In this document: positions 11,601-22,349 of the stretch, one piece after another
Position numbering within the stretch: the first letter of the stretch is position 1
How the letters are laid out: every line of letters starts with the position of its first letter
Source: Pachyseris speciosa
Taxonomy: Eukaryota > Cnidaria > Anthozoa > Scleractinia > Pachyseridae
DNA length: 64,000 nt
NCBI GenBank assembly: GCA_016490735.1
Contig: JAEMWC010001465.1
Coordinates: forward strand, 21,001 to 85,000
Direction of reading: 5' to 3'
Made by a program: the position numbers and the translations under genes
The notes under the pieces: model-generated
What the model was told of the DNA's origin: nothing
Seen by the model: the letters and a program-made list of their open reading frames with translations, nothing else
The model's database searches: none

Positions 11601-12371
11601 GGTTCTTTCCAACAAATTTCACCTGGCTGCCTATCGAATTTAAAGATGAAACAGAAAATTAACAACTGCAAAATTCCATGCCAGATTTTTAATTTGCTTT
11701 ATTCTCTGTTCATTACGAGCAATACTAAAATGAGAGAGCCTTGCTTCAATTGTTGACGAGATTTTATCGTAGGTTTGAACAATTTGGAAACACCTTGCAT
11801 TTCTATGTACGTAGATCAAAACGTTGCCGAAACTTCACAACCAATAAAAGAGGGAAATGTCGCTTCAATAAATCCAGCTGATGTGGCTTTAATTTGGTAC
11901 ATTTAAGGAGGATCATGTCTTAATGAAAAAAACTAATCTCTTATGCAAGCCTGCATTGTATACTTACCTATTCTGCATGGTATTGTTTATTTGGATTTGT
12001 ACTATAAAACATGCCCATGACGATAAAATCGATTACGGTAGGCAGGTTAATTAAGTCCGCGGCAAAGTCAACCCGGTCAGGTTGACAATGTGCCAATCTC
12101 ATCTGACTTACTACCTATTCATTTATATCAGCCAACGGACATGGCATCGCAAATTTAAGCACAGTGTGTAAAATATTGGCTTAAAAAAAAGCTAAGTAAG
12201 ATCAGTTCGACCAAGTGGTTAATGGAAATTCGAACGAAAAACAGCATCCAAATAACTAAAAAACAAAACATTAAAAAACGCCAAAGTAATGCGACAAATC
12301 AAAAGAAAATTCTCTATCTCGTAATATAATAATGATAATAATAATCCCTTGCTCACCATAGAGTCTCCAGT
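11601..12371 (+). repeat. Segmental duplication A, copy 1
   Basis: From GGTTCTTTCCAACAAATTTC to GAGTCTCCAGT, this 771-base block recurs almost unchanged at 13130-13893. Differences are a few small indels (for example a 5-base gap at TGCATGGTATTG versus TGCATTG, and single-base A-run differences). It contains no gene. Copy 1 ends where copy 2 runs on into a SINE. Confidence 0.9.
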
Positions 12372-12499
12372 TACGGTGTTCGAGTAGTATCACAAATAAA
12401 ATTTACTATTTCTGATTTTTTTCTTGTTTTCTTTGATTTTGATATGTTGTTTATGATTAAAAACGAAAATCCTTTTGGTTTTTATTGTGTCATTTTGAT

Positions 12500-12762
12500 T
12501 TTGAATTTGTCGCGTTTGATTTCTCAAATGGTACTTTGATTTCCAAAATTTGTCGCGTTTGATTTCTCAAATGGCACTTTGATTTCCAAAATTTGTCGCG
12601 TTTGATTTCTCAAATAACACTTTTGATTTCCAAAATTTGTCGCGTTTGATTTCTCGAAAGCATTCTTGATTTCCAAAATTTGTCGCGTTTGATTTCTCAA
12701 ATGCATTTTTGATTTCCAAAATTTGTCGCGTTTGATTTCTCAAATGACACTTTTGATTTCTA
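12500..12762. repeat. Minisatellite, 43-44 bp unit, about 6 copies
   Basis: Tandem units containing AAAATTTGTCGCGTTTGATT then TCTCAAATG...CTTTGATTTCC. Minor variants occur between units (GGTA/GGCA/AACA). It produces a repetitive minus-strand peptide with no sign of being a real protein. It lies between the two copies of duplication A. Confidence 0.9.
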
Positions 12763-13129
12763 TCTTTAATCTTTAATTGCCATTTACACTAACCTGGATT
12801 GGTCAGAGTGCTCAGTCTTTGCAAGTGGGGGGGGGGGTCTCACTTCGAACGCTTTAGCGTGAGTCAACTCGGTGGGTCCGGGGGTAGGTACCCCGGAAAA
12901 AGTTTAAAATTAAAGTCCTCTGAAATGGCTGGAAATAGATTTAAAACTAACATGGTGTGGTGAAAAATATACTTTCAGCAACAAAAAGCTGTGTTTTATA
13001 AACAAGAATTTAATTACCTTTTCGCTGAACTAATCATAACTGGCAATTAGTAAGTACCCAAAGGCTCAACTCAACATACGATTGCCCTCGAGACATTGTA
13101 CTGTTGATAAGTGTGGAGGGGGAGGGGGG

Positions 13130-13893
13130 GGTTCTTTCCAACAAATTTCACCTGGCTGCCTATCGAATTTAAAGATGAAACAGAAAATTAACAACTGCAA
13201 AATTCCATGCCAGATTTTTAATTTGCTTTATTCTCTGTTCATTACGAGCAATACTAAAATGAGAGAGCCTTGCTTCAATTGTTGACGAGATTTTATCGTA
13301 GGTTTGAACAATTTGGAAACACCTTGCATTTCTATGTACGTAGATCAAAACGTTGCCGAAACTTCACAACCAATAAAAGAGGGAAATGTCGCTTCAATAA
13401 ATCCAGCTGATGTGGCTTTAATTTGGTACATTTAAGGAGGATCATGTCTTAATGAAAAAAACTAATCTCTTATGCAAGCCTGCATTGTATACTTACCTAT
13501 TCTGCATTGTTTATTTGGATTTGTACTATAAAACATGCCCATGACGATAAAATCGATTACGGTAGGCAGGTTAATTAAGTCCGCGGCAAAGTCAACCCGG
13601 TCAGGTTGACAATGTGCCAATCTCATCTGACTTACTACCTATTCATTTATATCAGCCAACGGACATGGCATCGCAAATTTAAGCACAGTGTGTAAAATAT
13701 TGGCTTAAAAAAAAGCTAAGTAGATCAGTTCGACCAAGTGGTTAATGGAAATTCGAACGAAAAACAGCATCCAAATAACTAAAAACAAAACATTAAAAAA
13801 CGCCAAAGTAATGCGACAAATCAAAAGAAAATTCTCTATCTCGTAATATAATAATGATAATAATAATCCCTTGCTCACCATAGAGTCTCCAGT
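13130..13893 (+). repeat. Segmental duplication A, copy 2
   Basis: Near-identical to 11601-12371. The left boundary follows a G-rich run (GGAGGGGGAGGGGGGG). The right boundary lies inside the start of the SINE at 13883. Confidence 0.9.
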
Positions 13894-14014
13894 AGCTCAG
13901 TGGTTAGAGCGTCCGTCTAGATCGCGGAGGGTCGTGGGTTCAAATCCCATCTGGAACTCGATTTTTTTTATTCCGAGTTTCCATTTGATGTTATATTCTA
14001 TCATGTTGTATTTC

Positions 14015-14016
<2 letters not shown>
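13883..14016 (+). mobile_element. tRNA-Ser(AGA)-like SINE
   Basis: A box TAGCTCAGTGG and B box GGGTTCAAATCCC are correctly spaced. The anticodon stem TCCGT/GCGGA encloses loop CTAGATC (anticodon AGA). The acceptor stem pairs imperfectly and the variable loop is short, unlike a true tRNA-Ser. A non-tRNA body (TTTTATTCCGAGTTTCCATT) and the (ATA)n tail at 14017-14061 follow, so this is a SINE and not a tRNA gene. Confidence 0.7.

Positions 14017-14062
<46 letters not shown>
14017..14062. repeat. (ATA)n microsatellite
   Basis: About 15 ATA units forming the tail of the preceding SINE. Confidence 0.9.
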
Positions 14063-14064
<2 letters not shown>

Positions 14065-14125
14065 CCTTTCTTTACCATCGGTAGTAATTAATTATAACAC
14101 AAGGCTAGTGGGGCCGAGCAAATAC

Positions 14126-14325
14126 AGAAACAAATAATCCAAATAAACATAACATGATAAGAACCCCACTGGCCGGAGGCAAAAGTTGGCTTATTTACAA
14201 GGATGACCGAGGAGTTAACCAGGGACTACCCAGAACAACACCGGCTAGCAGCCGGAGCGGGATTTGAACCCGGGATGACCGCATTAAAATCCAGCGTCCC
14301 AAACCACTCGGCCATCCTGCCTCCT
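14126..14325 (-). mobile_element. tRNA-derived SINE (Leu/Ser-class head)
   Basis: On the minus strand the head reads GGCAGGATGGCCGAGTGGTT (A box) with B box CGGGTTCAAATCCCG, followed by the body CTAGCCGGTGTTGTTCTGGG. The tail runs through CCTCCGGCCAGTGGGGTTCT to GGATTATTTG. Both Pol III boxes are intact in this copy, in contrast to the one at 15773-15975. Confidence 0.75.
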
Positions 14326-15768
14326 CGTCTGCTTCTGATCCTTTTTATGGTCAAGCTTGAAAGCTCTGTTGTCCAGTAAACGGAGAGGAAAAGCCATAAA
14401 TGAATATTCAACATCCATGAACGAATGGCATAAAAACTTACCGTAGTCAAACGATAAAATAGATGCTTTTATGGCCGACCTCCTCTAGATTTATTCTTGA
14501 CCATATAAAATCGTGCAACTGAATGCCATTTGATGAACAGAGGCAATCGCCAGTTTTGCGTCAGCAGTTTTTCTGATGAACCGCTGGAGCGAAACAACAC
14601 AGAAAATGAAGGGGTGGTTATCAGCTGAGTCACAGGGCTGAAAAACACATGCGCATGTGTATCGTTTGGCCGCTTTGTCGCGCGTTTCGATCGTTTGATC
14701 AATCTCGTCCCAGAGGCTGTGATCCTTTTGGCCAGCGCCAAGGATACGAACCTCTGGTCGAATCCAAAAAAGGACACTTCTGATTGGCTGGTAAAAACAA
14801 AGCAATAAACATGACCGGATCGGAAGTTGTTTTCGCGAAGTGTCAGGCAATGGCGGAGTTATTAAACGAGTCCCACGAAAGCCGCAGAAATGATCCGGCA
14901 GAAACAAAGGAAACCACCGCGTTTAATTTTGTAGAGATAAGGCGAAATTAGATGGAATTTTAATAGCTCTTAAACAGCTTACAGATGTCGATTTACAACA
15001 TGTACTGACCAATGTGTTCATATATTTGTGCCGTTCGTGTGTAAATAAAACTTTCCAAGTTGAAATATCTTTTTGAAGAGTTAGAGTAGGCGAGGCAATG
15101 TGCAGATCATGCTCAAAGAGGGTGTAAGTTAGACGAGGAATGTGGTAGTCGAATTTCACAACAATATGGTTTCCGTGCCCAGAAATTGACAGTGAGTTAA
15201 TTCAATATATAAACAGAATATGGTCGTCTTTAATGAGATTGATCCATTGTGTAATAAATAATTTATACACATACCGTAATTTCTCTAATACTCCATCAGA
15301 GGCTGATTTTTTTCCATCTATTTTTGAGGAGGGTTGCACTTCATAGAGAGAAGGCTTATTAAAAGGGAGATGGGGCTAAGTATAAAACTGGGAGCAGCAA
15401 CGTTTGGTAATGTTAGGACAATAGTAAAAAGGAATAAAGTTATAGACAACTATTGAATTACTTTCTCCAGCAATTTTTAATCATACTGCTGTTTGAGACC
15501 TCTGTCATTTTCTATGCAATGTGTCCTTCAAGGTCAAATTTTGATAATGGTGCGCCAAAAACATCTGCCGAGTACAACACTCTTTTCTCATTCATGATCT
15601 GGGTACTGGGCATCAAACTGAATAAAACATTCTTTATTTGGCGATAGGAGCAGTTCCTATTGGCTCATACTGCTCGTACTCTGCGTTTATTGCAAGGTTA
15701 CCATATATCAGTGTCAAAGGAAAATTAAGTGCTTTTGAATCAATCTGTATATTTCCCAAGAATAAGAA
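14126..15768 (+). repeat. Segmental duplication B, unit 1 (1.64 kb)
   Basis: Starts AGAAACAAATAATCCAAATA and ends GTATATTTCCCAAG; the next base begins a second copy. The unit holds a minus-strand SINE (14126-14325), an inverted-repeat motif around CCAGAGG...CCTCTGG (14710-14760), and a plus-strand open segment starting ATG at 14810 (MTGSEVVFAKCQAMAELLNE) that looks like a first coding exon but has no convincing donor. The minus-strand open frames of 102-138 residues here are unrecognisable and repeated in unit 2. Confidence 0.9.
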
Positions 15769-15772
15769 ACAA

Positions 15773-15975
15773 ATAATCCAAATAAACATAACATGATAAG
15801 AACCCCCACTGGCCGGAGGCAAACTAGTTGGCTATTTACAAGGATGACCGAGGAGTTAACCAGGGACTACCCAGCAACAACCGGAGCTAGGAGAACCGGG
15901 ATGACCGCAAAAAATCCAGCGCCCATTAAAATCGGCATCCAGCAGCGTCCTCGTCTGGCATCCTTTTTTTCAAGC
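15773..15975 (-). mobile_element. Scrambled SINE copy (Pol III boxes lost)
   Basis: The tail (TTTGCCTCCGGCCAGTGGGG on minus) matches the SINE at 14126-14325. The head is shuffled: the stretches corresponding to GGATTTGAACCCG and CCACTCGGCCA on the plus strand are missing, while the immediate flanks are nearly identical between the two units. Confidence 0.6.
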
Positions 15976-17387
15976 AAGCTTGAAAGCTCTGTTGTCCAGT
16001 AAACGGAGAGGAAAAGCCATAAAATGAATATTCAACATCCATGAACGAATGGCACAAAAACTTACCGTAGTCAAACGATAAAATAGATGCTTTTATGGCC
16101 GACCTCCTCTAGATTTATTCTTGACCATATAAAATCGTGCAACTGAATGCCATTGATTGTTGAACAGAGGCAATCGCCAGTTTTGCGTCAGCAGTTTTTC
16201 TGATGAACCGCTGGAGCGAAACAACACAGAAAATGAAGGGGTGGTTATCAGCTGAGTCGCAGGGCTGAAAAACACATGCGCATGTGTATCGTTTGGCCGC
16301 TTTGTCGCGCGTTTCGATCGTTTGATCAATCTCGTTCCCAGAGGCTGTGATCCTTTTGGCCAGCGCCAAGGATACGAACCTCTGGTCGAATCCAAAAAAG
16401 GACACTTCTGATTGGCTGGTAAAAACAAAGCAATAAACATGACCGGATCGGAAGTTGTTTTCGCGAAGTGTCAGGCAATGGCGGAGTTATTAAACGAGTC
16501 CCACGAAAGCCGCAGAAATGATCCGGCAGAAACAAAGGAAACCACCGCGTTTAATTTTGTAGAGATAAGGCGAAATTAGATGGAATTTTAATAGCTCTTA
16601 AACAGCTTACAGATGTCGATTTACAACATGTACTCTGACCAATGTTCAAGGTATTTGTGCCGTTCGTGTGTAAATAAAACTTTCCAAGTTGAAATATCTT
16701 TTTGAAGAGTTAGAGTAGGCGAGGCAATGTGCAGATCATGCTCAAAGAGGGTGTAAGTTAGACGAGGAATGTGGTAGTCGAATTTCACAACAATATGGTT
16801 TCCGTGCCCAGAAATTGACAGTGAGTTAATTCAATATATAAACAGAATATGGTCGTCTTTAATGAGATTGATCCATTGTGTAATAAATAATTTATACACA
16901 TACCGTAATTTCTCTAATACTCCATCAGAGGCTGATTTTTTTCCATCTATTTTTGAGGAGGGTTGCACTTCATAGAGAGAAGGCTTATTAAAAGGGAGAT
17001 GGGGCTAAGTATAAAACTGGAGCAGCAACGTTTGGTAATGTTAGGACAATAGTAAAAAGGAATAAAGTTATAGACAACTATTGAATTACTTTCTCCAGCA
17101 ATTTTTAATCATACTGCTGTTTGAGACCTCTGTCATTTTCTATGCAATGTGTCCTTCAAGGTCAAATTTTGATAATGGTGCGCCAAAAACATCTGCCGAG
17201 TACAACACTCTTTTCTCATTCATGATCTGGGTACTGGGCATCAAACTGAATAAAACATTCTTTATTTGGCGATAGGAGCAGTTCCTATTGGCTCATACTG
17301 CTCGTACTCTGCGTTTATTGCAAGGTTACCATATATCAGTGTCAAAGGAAAATTAAGTGCTTTTGAATCAATCTGTATTTTCCCAAG
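15773..17387 (+). repeat. Segmental duplication B, unit 2 (1.6 kb)
   Basis: Directly adjacent tandem copy of 14126-15768 with very high identity over most of its length, including the ATG-led segment (16440-16580) and the MNYFLQQFLII open frame (17081 versus 15453). The main differences lie in the SINE head (about 15870-15975), where A and B boxes are lost through several small deletions and rearranged pieces. Confidence 0.9.
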
Positions 17388-17423
17388 ATTGCCTCTAATT
17401 TGATTGGTGTCTCCTTGATTTAG

Positions 17424-17613
17424 CCTTGGACGTGCAGCCAAAAAACAAATCAGGGTTTGTTTTAACTGAAAAGGAATCTAAAAGCCCAATGGACTGGACT
17501 ATGTCTTCCTTCTTCTACAAAGTTACTGTAGCTGTGCAGGCTAAGCTTGGGATACTGGAAAAGACAATTGCATCGCCATGTAGAAAGTGTTTTCCATACA
17601 TGGCCGGAACTAG
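17424..17613 (+). CDS. Orphan putative exon, unknown protein
   Basis: A 190-base segment with acceptor CCTTGATTTAG in front and donor AG|GTAAGA behind, open in only one frame (phase 1 in, phase 2 out). It encodes LDVQPKNKSGFVLTEKESKS, then PMDWTMSSFFYKVTVAVQAK and ends CFPYMAGTR. I do not recognise the family. It lies just downstream of duplication B, whose units contain an ATG-led open segment that could be an upstream exon, but the phases do not join with any obvious donor. It may equally be a decayed exon or an unclassified repeat. Confidence 0.3.
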
Positions 17614-18357
17614 GTAAGAACATTGCCCAAAATTAATACATTTTAACACATAAATGTACAGGATTATCCAGAATTCTAATAGCCAGGTGTAGGGGTCAGG
17701 TATTGAATTTGTTCATAAATGGATGTGTTACAAAAACTGTATTGTGGCATAATAAATATACAATCAATTCCCCCTCCCCCGGATCAAGGACAAGTAAAGC
17801 GGCCATGTTAAATTCCTTAGAGGTCACATTTATTTTTAGGGAACTCTTTATGGGTGAAAATATATTTCATGTAATATGTATACTTGAAAGATAAGTGTAT
17901 CTTTTATGAAACTATCCAACAGACAAGATTGGGAAGGGGATGGCAAGTTTTGAATAGAAAAGCTCAATGACCATATAGGATACAACCAAAATATCCATCA
18001 ATAATAATAAAACTTTATTTGCACTTTAAAATTACATACTGATGAGAAAAGGTACTGAAACACTGTGTCTCATTGTAAAATCAAAATAATAAAAAAAATA
18101 TAATTATATCAGATAATCTTCCATTAAATTTGTTGAGTCAGTAAAAATCTTAATTTGTTAACTCCTCATTCCACTAGTATACTAAGTGTGTTCTATATAT
18201 AACTATCCCTGAACTATCGCCTCAACCCATTCCATGAAGATTTTCTACTTCAGTAAAATATTAATATAGATTTAGCCAAGCCTAAAAGCGGAGCTCCACG
18301 ATTATTAGTTTTTACTGGTATTGAGCAGCACCGCATAGCTTTCCTTGCGCCAATATA
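17614..18357. other. Non-coding, no gene seen
   Basis: AT-rich DNA. Short open frames only, with no recognisable motifs. Confidence 0.4.
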
Positions 18358-18495
18358 CACTTAATGTACGGTCCCGAGGGAAACAGTTGGTTTTGTTTTC
18401 CCGAGTGTCCTGATGTTTCCCGAGACGTCGAGGGAAACATCAGGACTCGAGGAAAACAAAACTAACTAGTTTCCCTAGGGATCATACATTAAGTG
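18358..18495. repeat. 138-bp near-perfect palindrome
   Basis: Left arm starts CACTTAATGTACGGTCCCGA and right arm ends with its complement (GGGATCATACATTAAGTG). The arms continue inward through GTTTTCCCGAG/CTCGAGGAAAAC and CATCAGGAC/GTCCTGATG to a GACGTC-like centre. It would extrude as a long hairpin. It has no coding capacity and is probably a dispersed foldback repeat. Confidence 0.85.
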
Positions 18496-18630
18496 CTTTG
18501 TTATATACCGAGACTTTCCCTTCAACAACCACAGCAAAATGAACTGACAAACAAACAAAGACGGCACTACAAGAACACGTCTTTGTTCACAAGCCTGCTG
18601 AATGAATAATGTACAAATGGCTAAAAGTAC

Positions 18631-18811
18631 CTGAAAAAGTAGAATATGCGGCCTTTTTTGTATTTTCCGTATTTTTTCTTCCTATTAGATGCTGAATTTC
18701 TTCGGCTGATACTGGAGAAACACGTTTCCTTCTAGTCTCAGGTTCCATAACTTTTGTATTATCGTTGGTTAAACTGAAAACTGGCAGTGTTCTCAGGTCC
18801 GCCTTCGTCAA
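18631..18811 (-). CDS. Putative first exon, Crypton/DUF3504-like N-terminus (tentative)
   Basis: The minus-strand segment includes ATG at about 18751 (MEPETRRKRVSPVSAEEIQH) and continues LIGRKNTENTKKAAYSTFS to a consensus donor, CAG|GTACTT, at 18630. The pattern 'S-x-E-E-I-x-x-L-I...K-N-T-x-x-T-K-K-A...F' resembles the N-terminal SAM-like segment of Crypton-derived tyrosine-recombinase proteins that are abundant in corals. No further exon was found downstream on the minus strand, so this is an orphan or decayed exon. The assignment rests on motif resemblance only. Confidence 0.3.
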
Positions 18812-19006
18812 TCAAGTGCTGAAGATCATGCCACTTTTTAGTCATGCACTAATCACGTGCTGTTGCATCCTGCGCGCGGGCAACAACTGTGGAATTGTAT
18901 CCCGATCAGGATACATTTGAATTTGGTCAGGGACACGTGACCAGGAATCAACCAATCGCAGTGCTCGTTTTGTTGAGTGAAAGTCTAGGTATATAACAAT
19001 ATTTTA

Positions 19007-19360
19007 AGCCCCGGCTACACGTTCAAACATTGTTATAAAACATTTGTTGGATGAACAATGTTACAACGTGTAGCATGCATGTTTGATGACGTTTGTTCAA
19101 CATTTTTTTTGGAAGAATGTTTTGATTTCGATCAAACATTTTATCCAACATACAACAAATGTTGAAGCGTGTAGCCGCAGAGTTAAGGGCCCAGTCTCCA
19201 ATCCGAGAGTCTAATGGCAGAAGTGGAAATTTTTGAAGCCAGAACCCCGAAGCGACGTGTTTCCAACAATGTTATATGCGTATCCAACATTGTTAAAAAC
19301 GTTCTTACAACAATGTTGGGACGTGTTCTTCTAACAATGTTACAACGTGTAGCCGGGGCT
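19007..19360. mobile_element. 354-bp MITE with TTA target duplication (Harbinger-type)
   Basis: Inverted termini AGCCCCGGCTACACGTT / AACGTGTAGCCGGGGCT are flanked by TTA at 19004-19006 and 19361-19363. The interior is made of ACAATGTTGG-type short inverted motifs. A 3-bp TTA duplication fits PIF/Harbinger. A degenerate relative ending TTTTAGCCGGGACTTAA lies at about 19440-19857. Confidence 0.7.
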
Positions 19361-19439
19361 TTATGTTTAGGGCAGTAACAGTCAACAGTCAACAGGAATT
19401 GACTACGGTTCAAAAACCTCAAAACATTGCAAGAAAACA

Positions 19440-21988
19440 ATAGAGTCGACGCATGTGTTTATTTGAAAACAAATGTAGCAACCTAAGAACGATCAAATAT
19501 TTTCAACCAACATCGTTGGAAGAGCATATTTGAAGGTTTAGCCACCTCTTACAATAGTGCATTAAATGGCTTTCCATGTTTGATCTAGATCAAGCATATT
19601 CATCCGAAATTTCGCATTACGAACAAATGTTTGATCGTTTGGCCACCCCAACAAACAAATCGTACACAAACGGTAAAAAGCAACCAAATAAACCACACTG
19701 TAACGTCGAAAAGTTCAGCAATAATACGCAAAAATCATTTTTTGGACTCGCTTGGTCCGCTGTTTGGTCAAACATTGTTATGTGTTTAGACACCAAACGT
19801 TATGTGTGACAAACACGATGTTGGATGGAAGTGTTTGATCTTTTAGCCGGGACTTAACAAACATATTTCGTAGTACGTTAAGCTTAGACATAAGCTTAAA
19901 TGTCGTAGAAAAGAGAAAAAGGAAAACAATCCTGATAGTTTGGATAGGTAATCGCATGGGGCCGCGAGTAAACTTAAGGATAATATCACTTGTGTTTTCA
20001 GAAATTTGCTGAAATTGTCCTCGTGGCGCAAAACATAAGAGATACTTGACGAGGACTCATTGCCATTACGTGTTAATAACATAAGGGCAAACGTTTCTTT
20101 CAATTCTTAACACTATAGAAACACCCGGCTTCGAAAAACATGTACAGTCAGCCAAGCGGAGGAAAACTGACGCTCGTTCGCTTGCAAGCAAAGCAGAAAA
20201 CAAACAATTCGACTAGCTACTTTTTTGTGTCTAAAACGAGTAGATTGTTATTTATATCCAGTCGAGACAAAAATGCAAGTTTCATGCCTGAACAAAAGTA
20301 ACAACGATTAAACCTCAAATGCATGCTAAGCTTCAATTTATTTAAGTTACCTGTGTTGTCGAGCTTTCTACGATTCCACTAAAGTAAAAACACGCATGTC
20401 AGTACAAAAATAGCAAACGGTTTGTCCAAAGAAAGAACTTCTTCCACCAAGTTTGAGCTACTCGTTCCGCCCTTTAATGCTGGTCAATTGTTAAGTGATT
20501 TCGTGGTGAGCTGCAAGATCCCGCGGTAAAGTGAACAAGCCCTTGAAGCGTTAAATCATTTTGTTTTTCAACCACACAATCCGGTCGCCATACAAGTGGA
20601 TCCAAAATTTAAGAATTTCCTGCGAAAAATATTTTGCTCTTCCATTTTATCAGCTGAAAATTCACCTTCCGGGGTATCTTTTATGTAGTTCTTGATTTTT
20701 ATACCTTTTACGCGAATTAAAAGACAGAACTTCGAAGCAGATGAAGTTGTTGTGCTCAAAATGAAGAAACCAACTGAATGTGAAATCTCGACCGCAGAAA
20801 GCGCGCGAAAAATCAAGCCTCGTTTTGAGCCTCGTTTTGAACCTGCGATCCAATCGAAAACCAGTACCTGGTCAGCGGTCAACTTCAAAAAACAGCTGAC
20901 CTCGATGAGGTCTTAACTTGAGCTCGCGATATGGTCACGTACTACTGGTCAGCGGATACCTTGTTTTGACAGGTGTCAATTGGCCATAACATTGACGTCC
21001 AATATCAAAAGATGTACAAAAAACCCGGGTTACAACACACAATTAATGGGACATTTCACATCGCATACATGGAAGGGCGGACGACGTACGTACACGTACG
21101 TAAGGTGGCCAAGACCAAATTTTCTCGGGTAACGCAGGCTCTGGGAACGAGATTGTCGTTTGATCACTGCAAGTTTACCACAACGGCAACAATTTTCTCA
21201 CAATTTGTGCACCCACTAAATTGTTAGAAAAATGTTTTTCCTTCAAACATTTAGTTACATTTTATCTTTTTGACTATGACTTTCCTTTTTCAAATGAAAT
21301 GCCGCCTGTTTACTTCCCACGAAATGGGAGTCATTTTGAATGAGCACGTTCCTAAGCCTGCTTCTTTTTGCCGCAGGTCAAAGCCAACACGCATCGCGTT
21401 ATACAGCCCTAATCAAGGCAAAATGACCACCATAACGAATTAGAAGACTTTGCATTTCGACCAATGAAATGAGCCTTAAATGACGGATTGTTCACATTAA
21501 CATCAAGTTTCACTTTGTCACGAGCATAAGTATGCCAAAGTGTTAATTACTTTGTTGGATTCCTAATCTTGTACCTTGGCCTTTCCCGGTCAGTACTTAA
21601 GACCAAGATCTGGATGCGAGATTTCTCCTGGGTAAAGAAGGGGAGAGAGAAAAAAGGGAGAAAATAAAGGGGGAGAGAAATCCACGGAATCCATGCTGAT
21701 CGATATGGTAAGGCTTTGTGTGTTTCATAAGGTATCAATTTCGCTACTTTCGTCTCGGAAAGTTGGGTGGCTTCAACTTTAAAGTGCAGAATTGTTTTGA
21801 AATTGTAATATCGCGGCTTGAAACAGATGGATTTTTGTTACGCTTTTCAACGTCCATCTGGTCAGGTATCGACACAAAAACAAAATCACCTCAACGTTTG
21901 CTGATGGGAGGAAGTCAGGGCTTACGTTCACGACCTCAAGGATTTTGAATCATTATTCAAAAGACAAAGCTATTAATAATGGCTATTG
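19440..21988. other. Repeat-derived and non-coding DNA, no gene seen
   Basis: 19440-19857 looks like a diverged relative of the preceding MITE (repeated CAAACATT/TGTTTGATC motifs). Around 21110-21160 the phrase GGCTCTGGGAACGAGATTG echoes the motif in duplication B. Between them I see no splice-supported coding sequence. Confidence 0.45.
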
Positions 21989-22349
21989 CCCTGGGGGGAA
22001 CTCCCTATAATGGCCTATACGGGGAGGTTCCGCCCGAAAGGGGTACCTTTTTCATGCTTCAGGTATATGAAAGGGTAGGGATTTCACGACTCGAAATATA
22101 CGAAAGGATAGGGAAATCTGACGTTTAGGTATTTAAAAGGGCCTTTCATTAAAATATTTCGAACACATACCGTTAAGACTGTACTGTTCCAGTGGAAGGT
22201 ATATGAAAGGGGTATACCATTTGTCAATGGAAGGTATACGAAAGGGATACCATTTTCAAAAATGGTATATAAAAGGGTAAGGGGTCGGACCTCGGGGCGG
22301 AGCCTCCCCGTATAAAGTCTTTTTAGTACCCACCCCTCCCCCGGGGGGG
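21989..22349. mobile_element. MITE-like repeat with internal AAAGGGTA repeats
   Basis: Inverted segments TATACGGGGAGGTTCCGCCC (22017-22036) and GGGCGGAGCCTCCCCGTATA (about 22295-22314) match with one mismatch near the ends. The outer ends are G/C-rich (CCTGGGGGG / CCCCCGGGGGGG) and flanked by TATTG on both sides. The interior contains several TATGAAAGGGTAGGG-like units. The design resembles the 405-bp element at 6930. Confidence 0.6.

Noticed and set aside
12524..12706. Repeat protein (NQTRQILEIK units) on the minus strand
   Set aside because: A by-product of the 43-44 bp minisatellite; frame is kept by chance over part of the array.
13883..13955. Functional tRNA-Ser gene
   Set aside because: Imperfect acceptor stem, short variable loop, SINE body and (ATA)n tail attached.
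14491..14907. 138-residue minus-strand frame in duplication B
   Set aside because: It is cut short in the second copy by a single-base change and has no recognisable domain; it overlaps an inverted-repeat motif.
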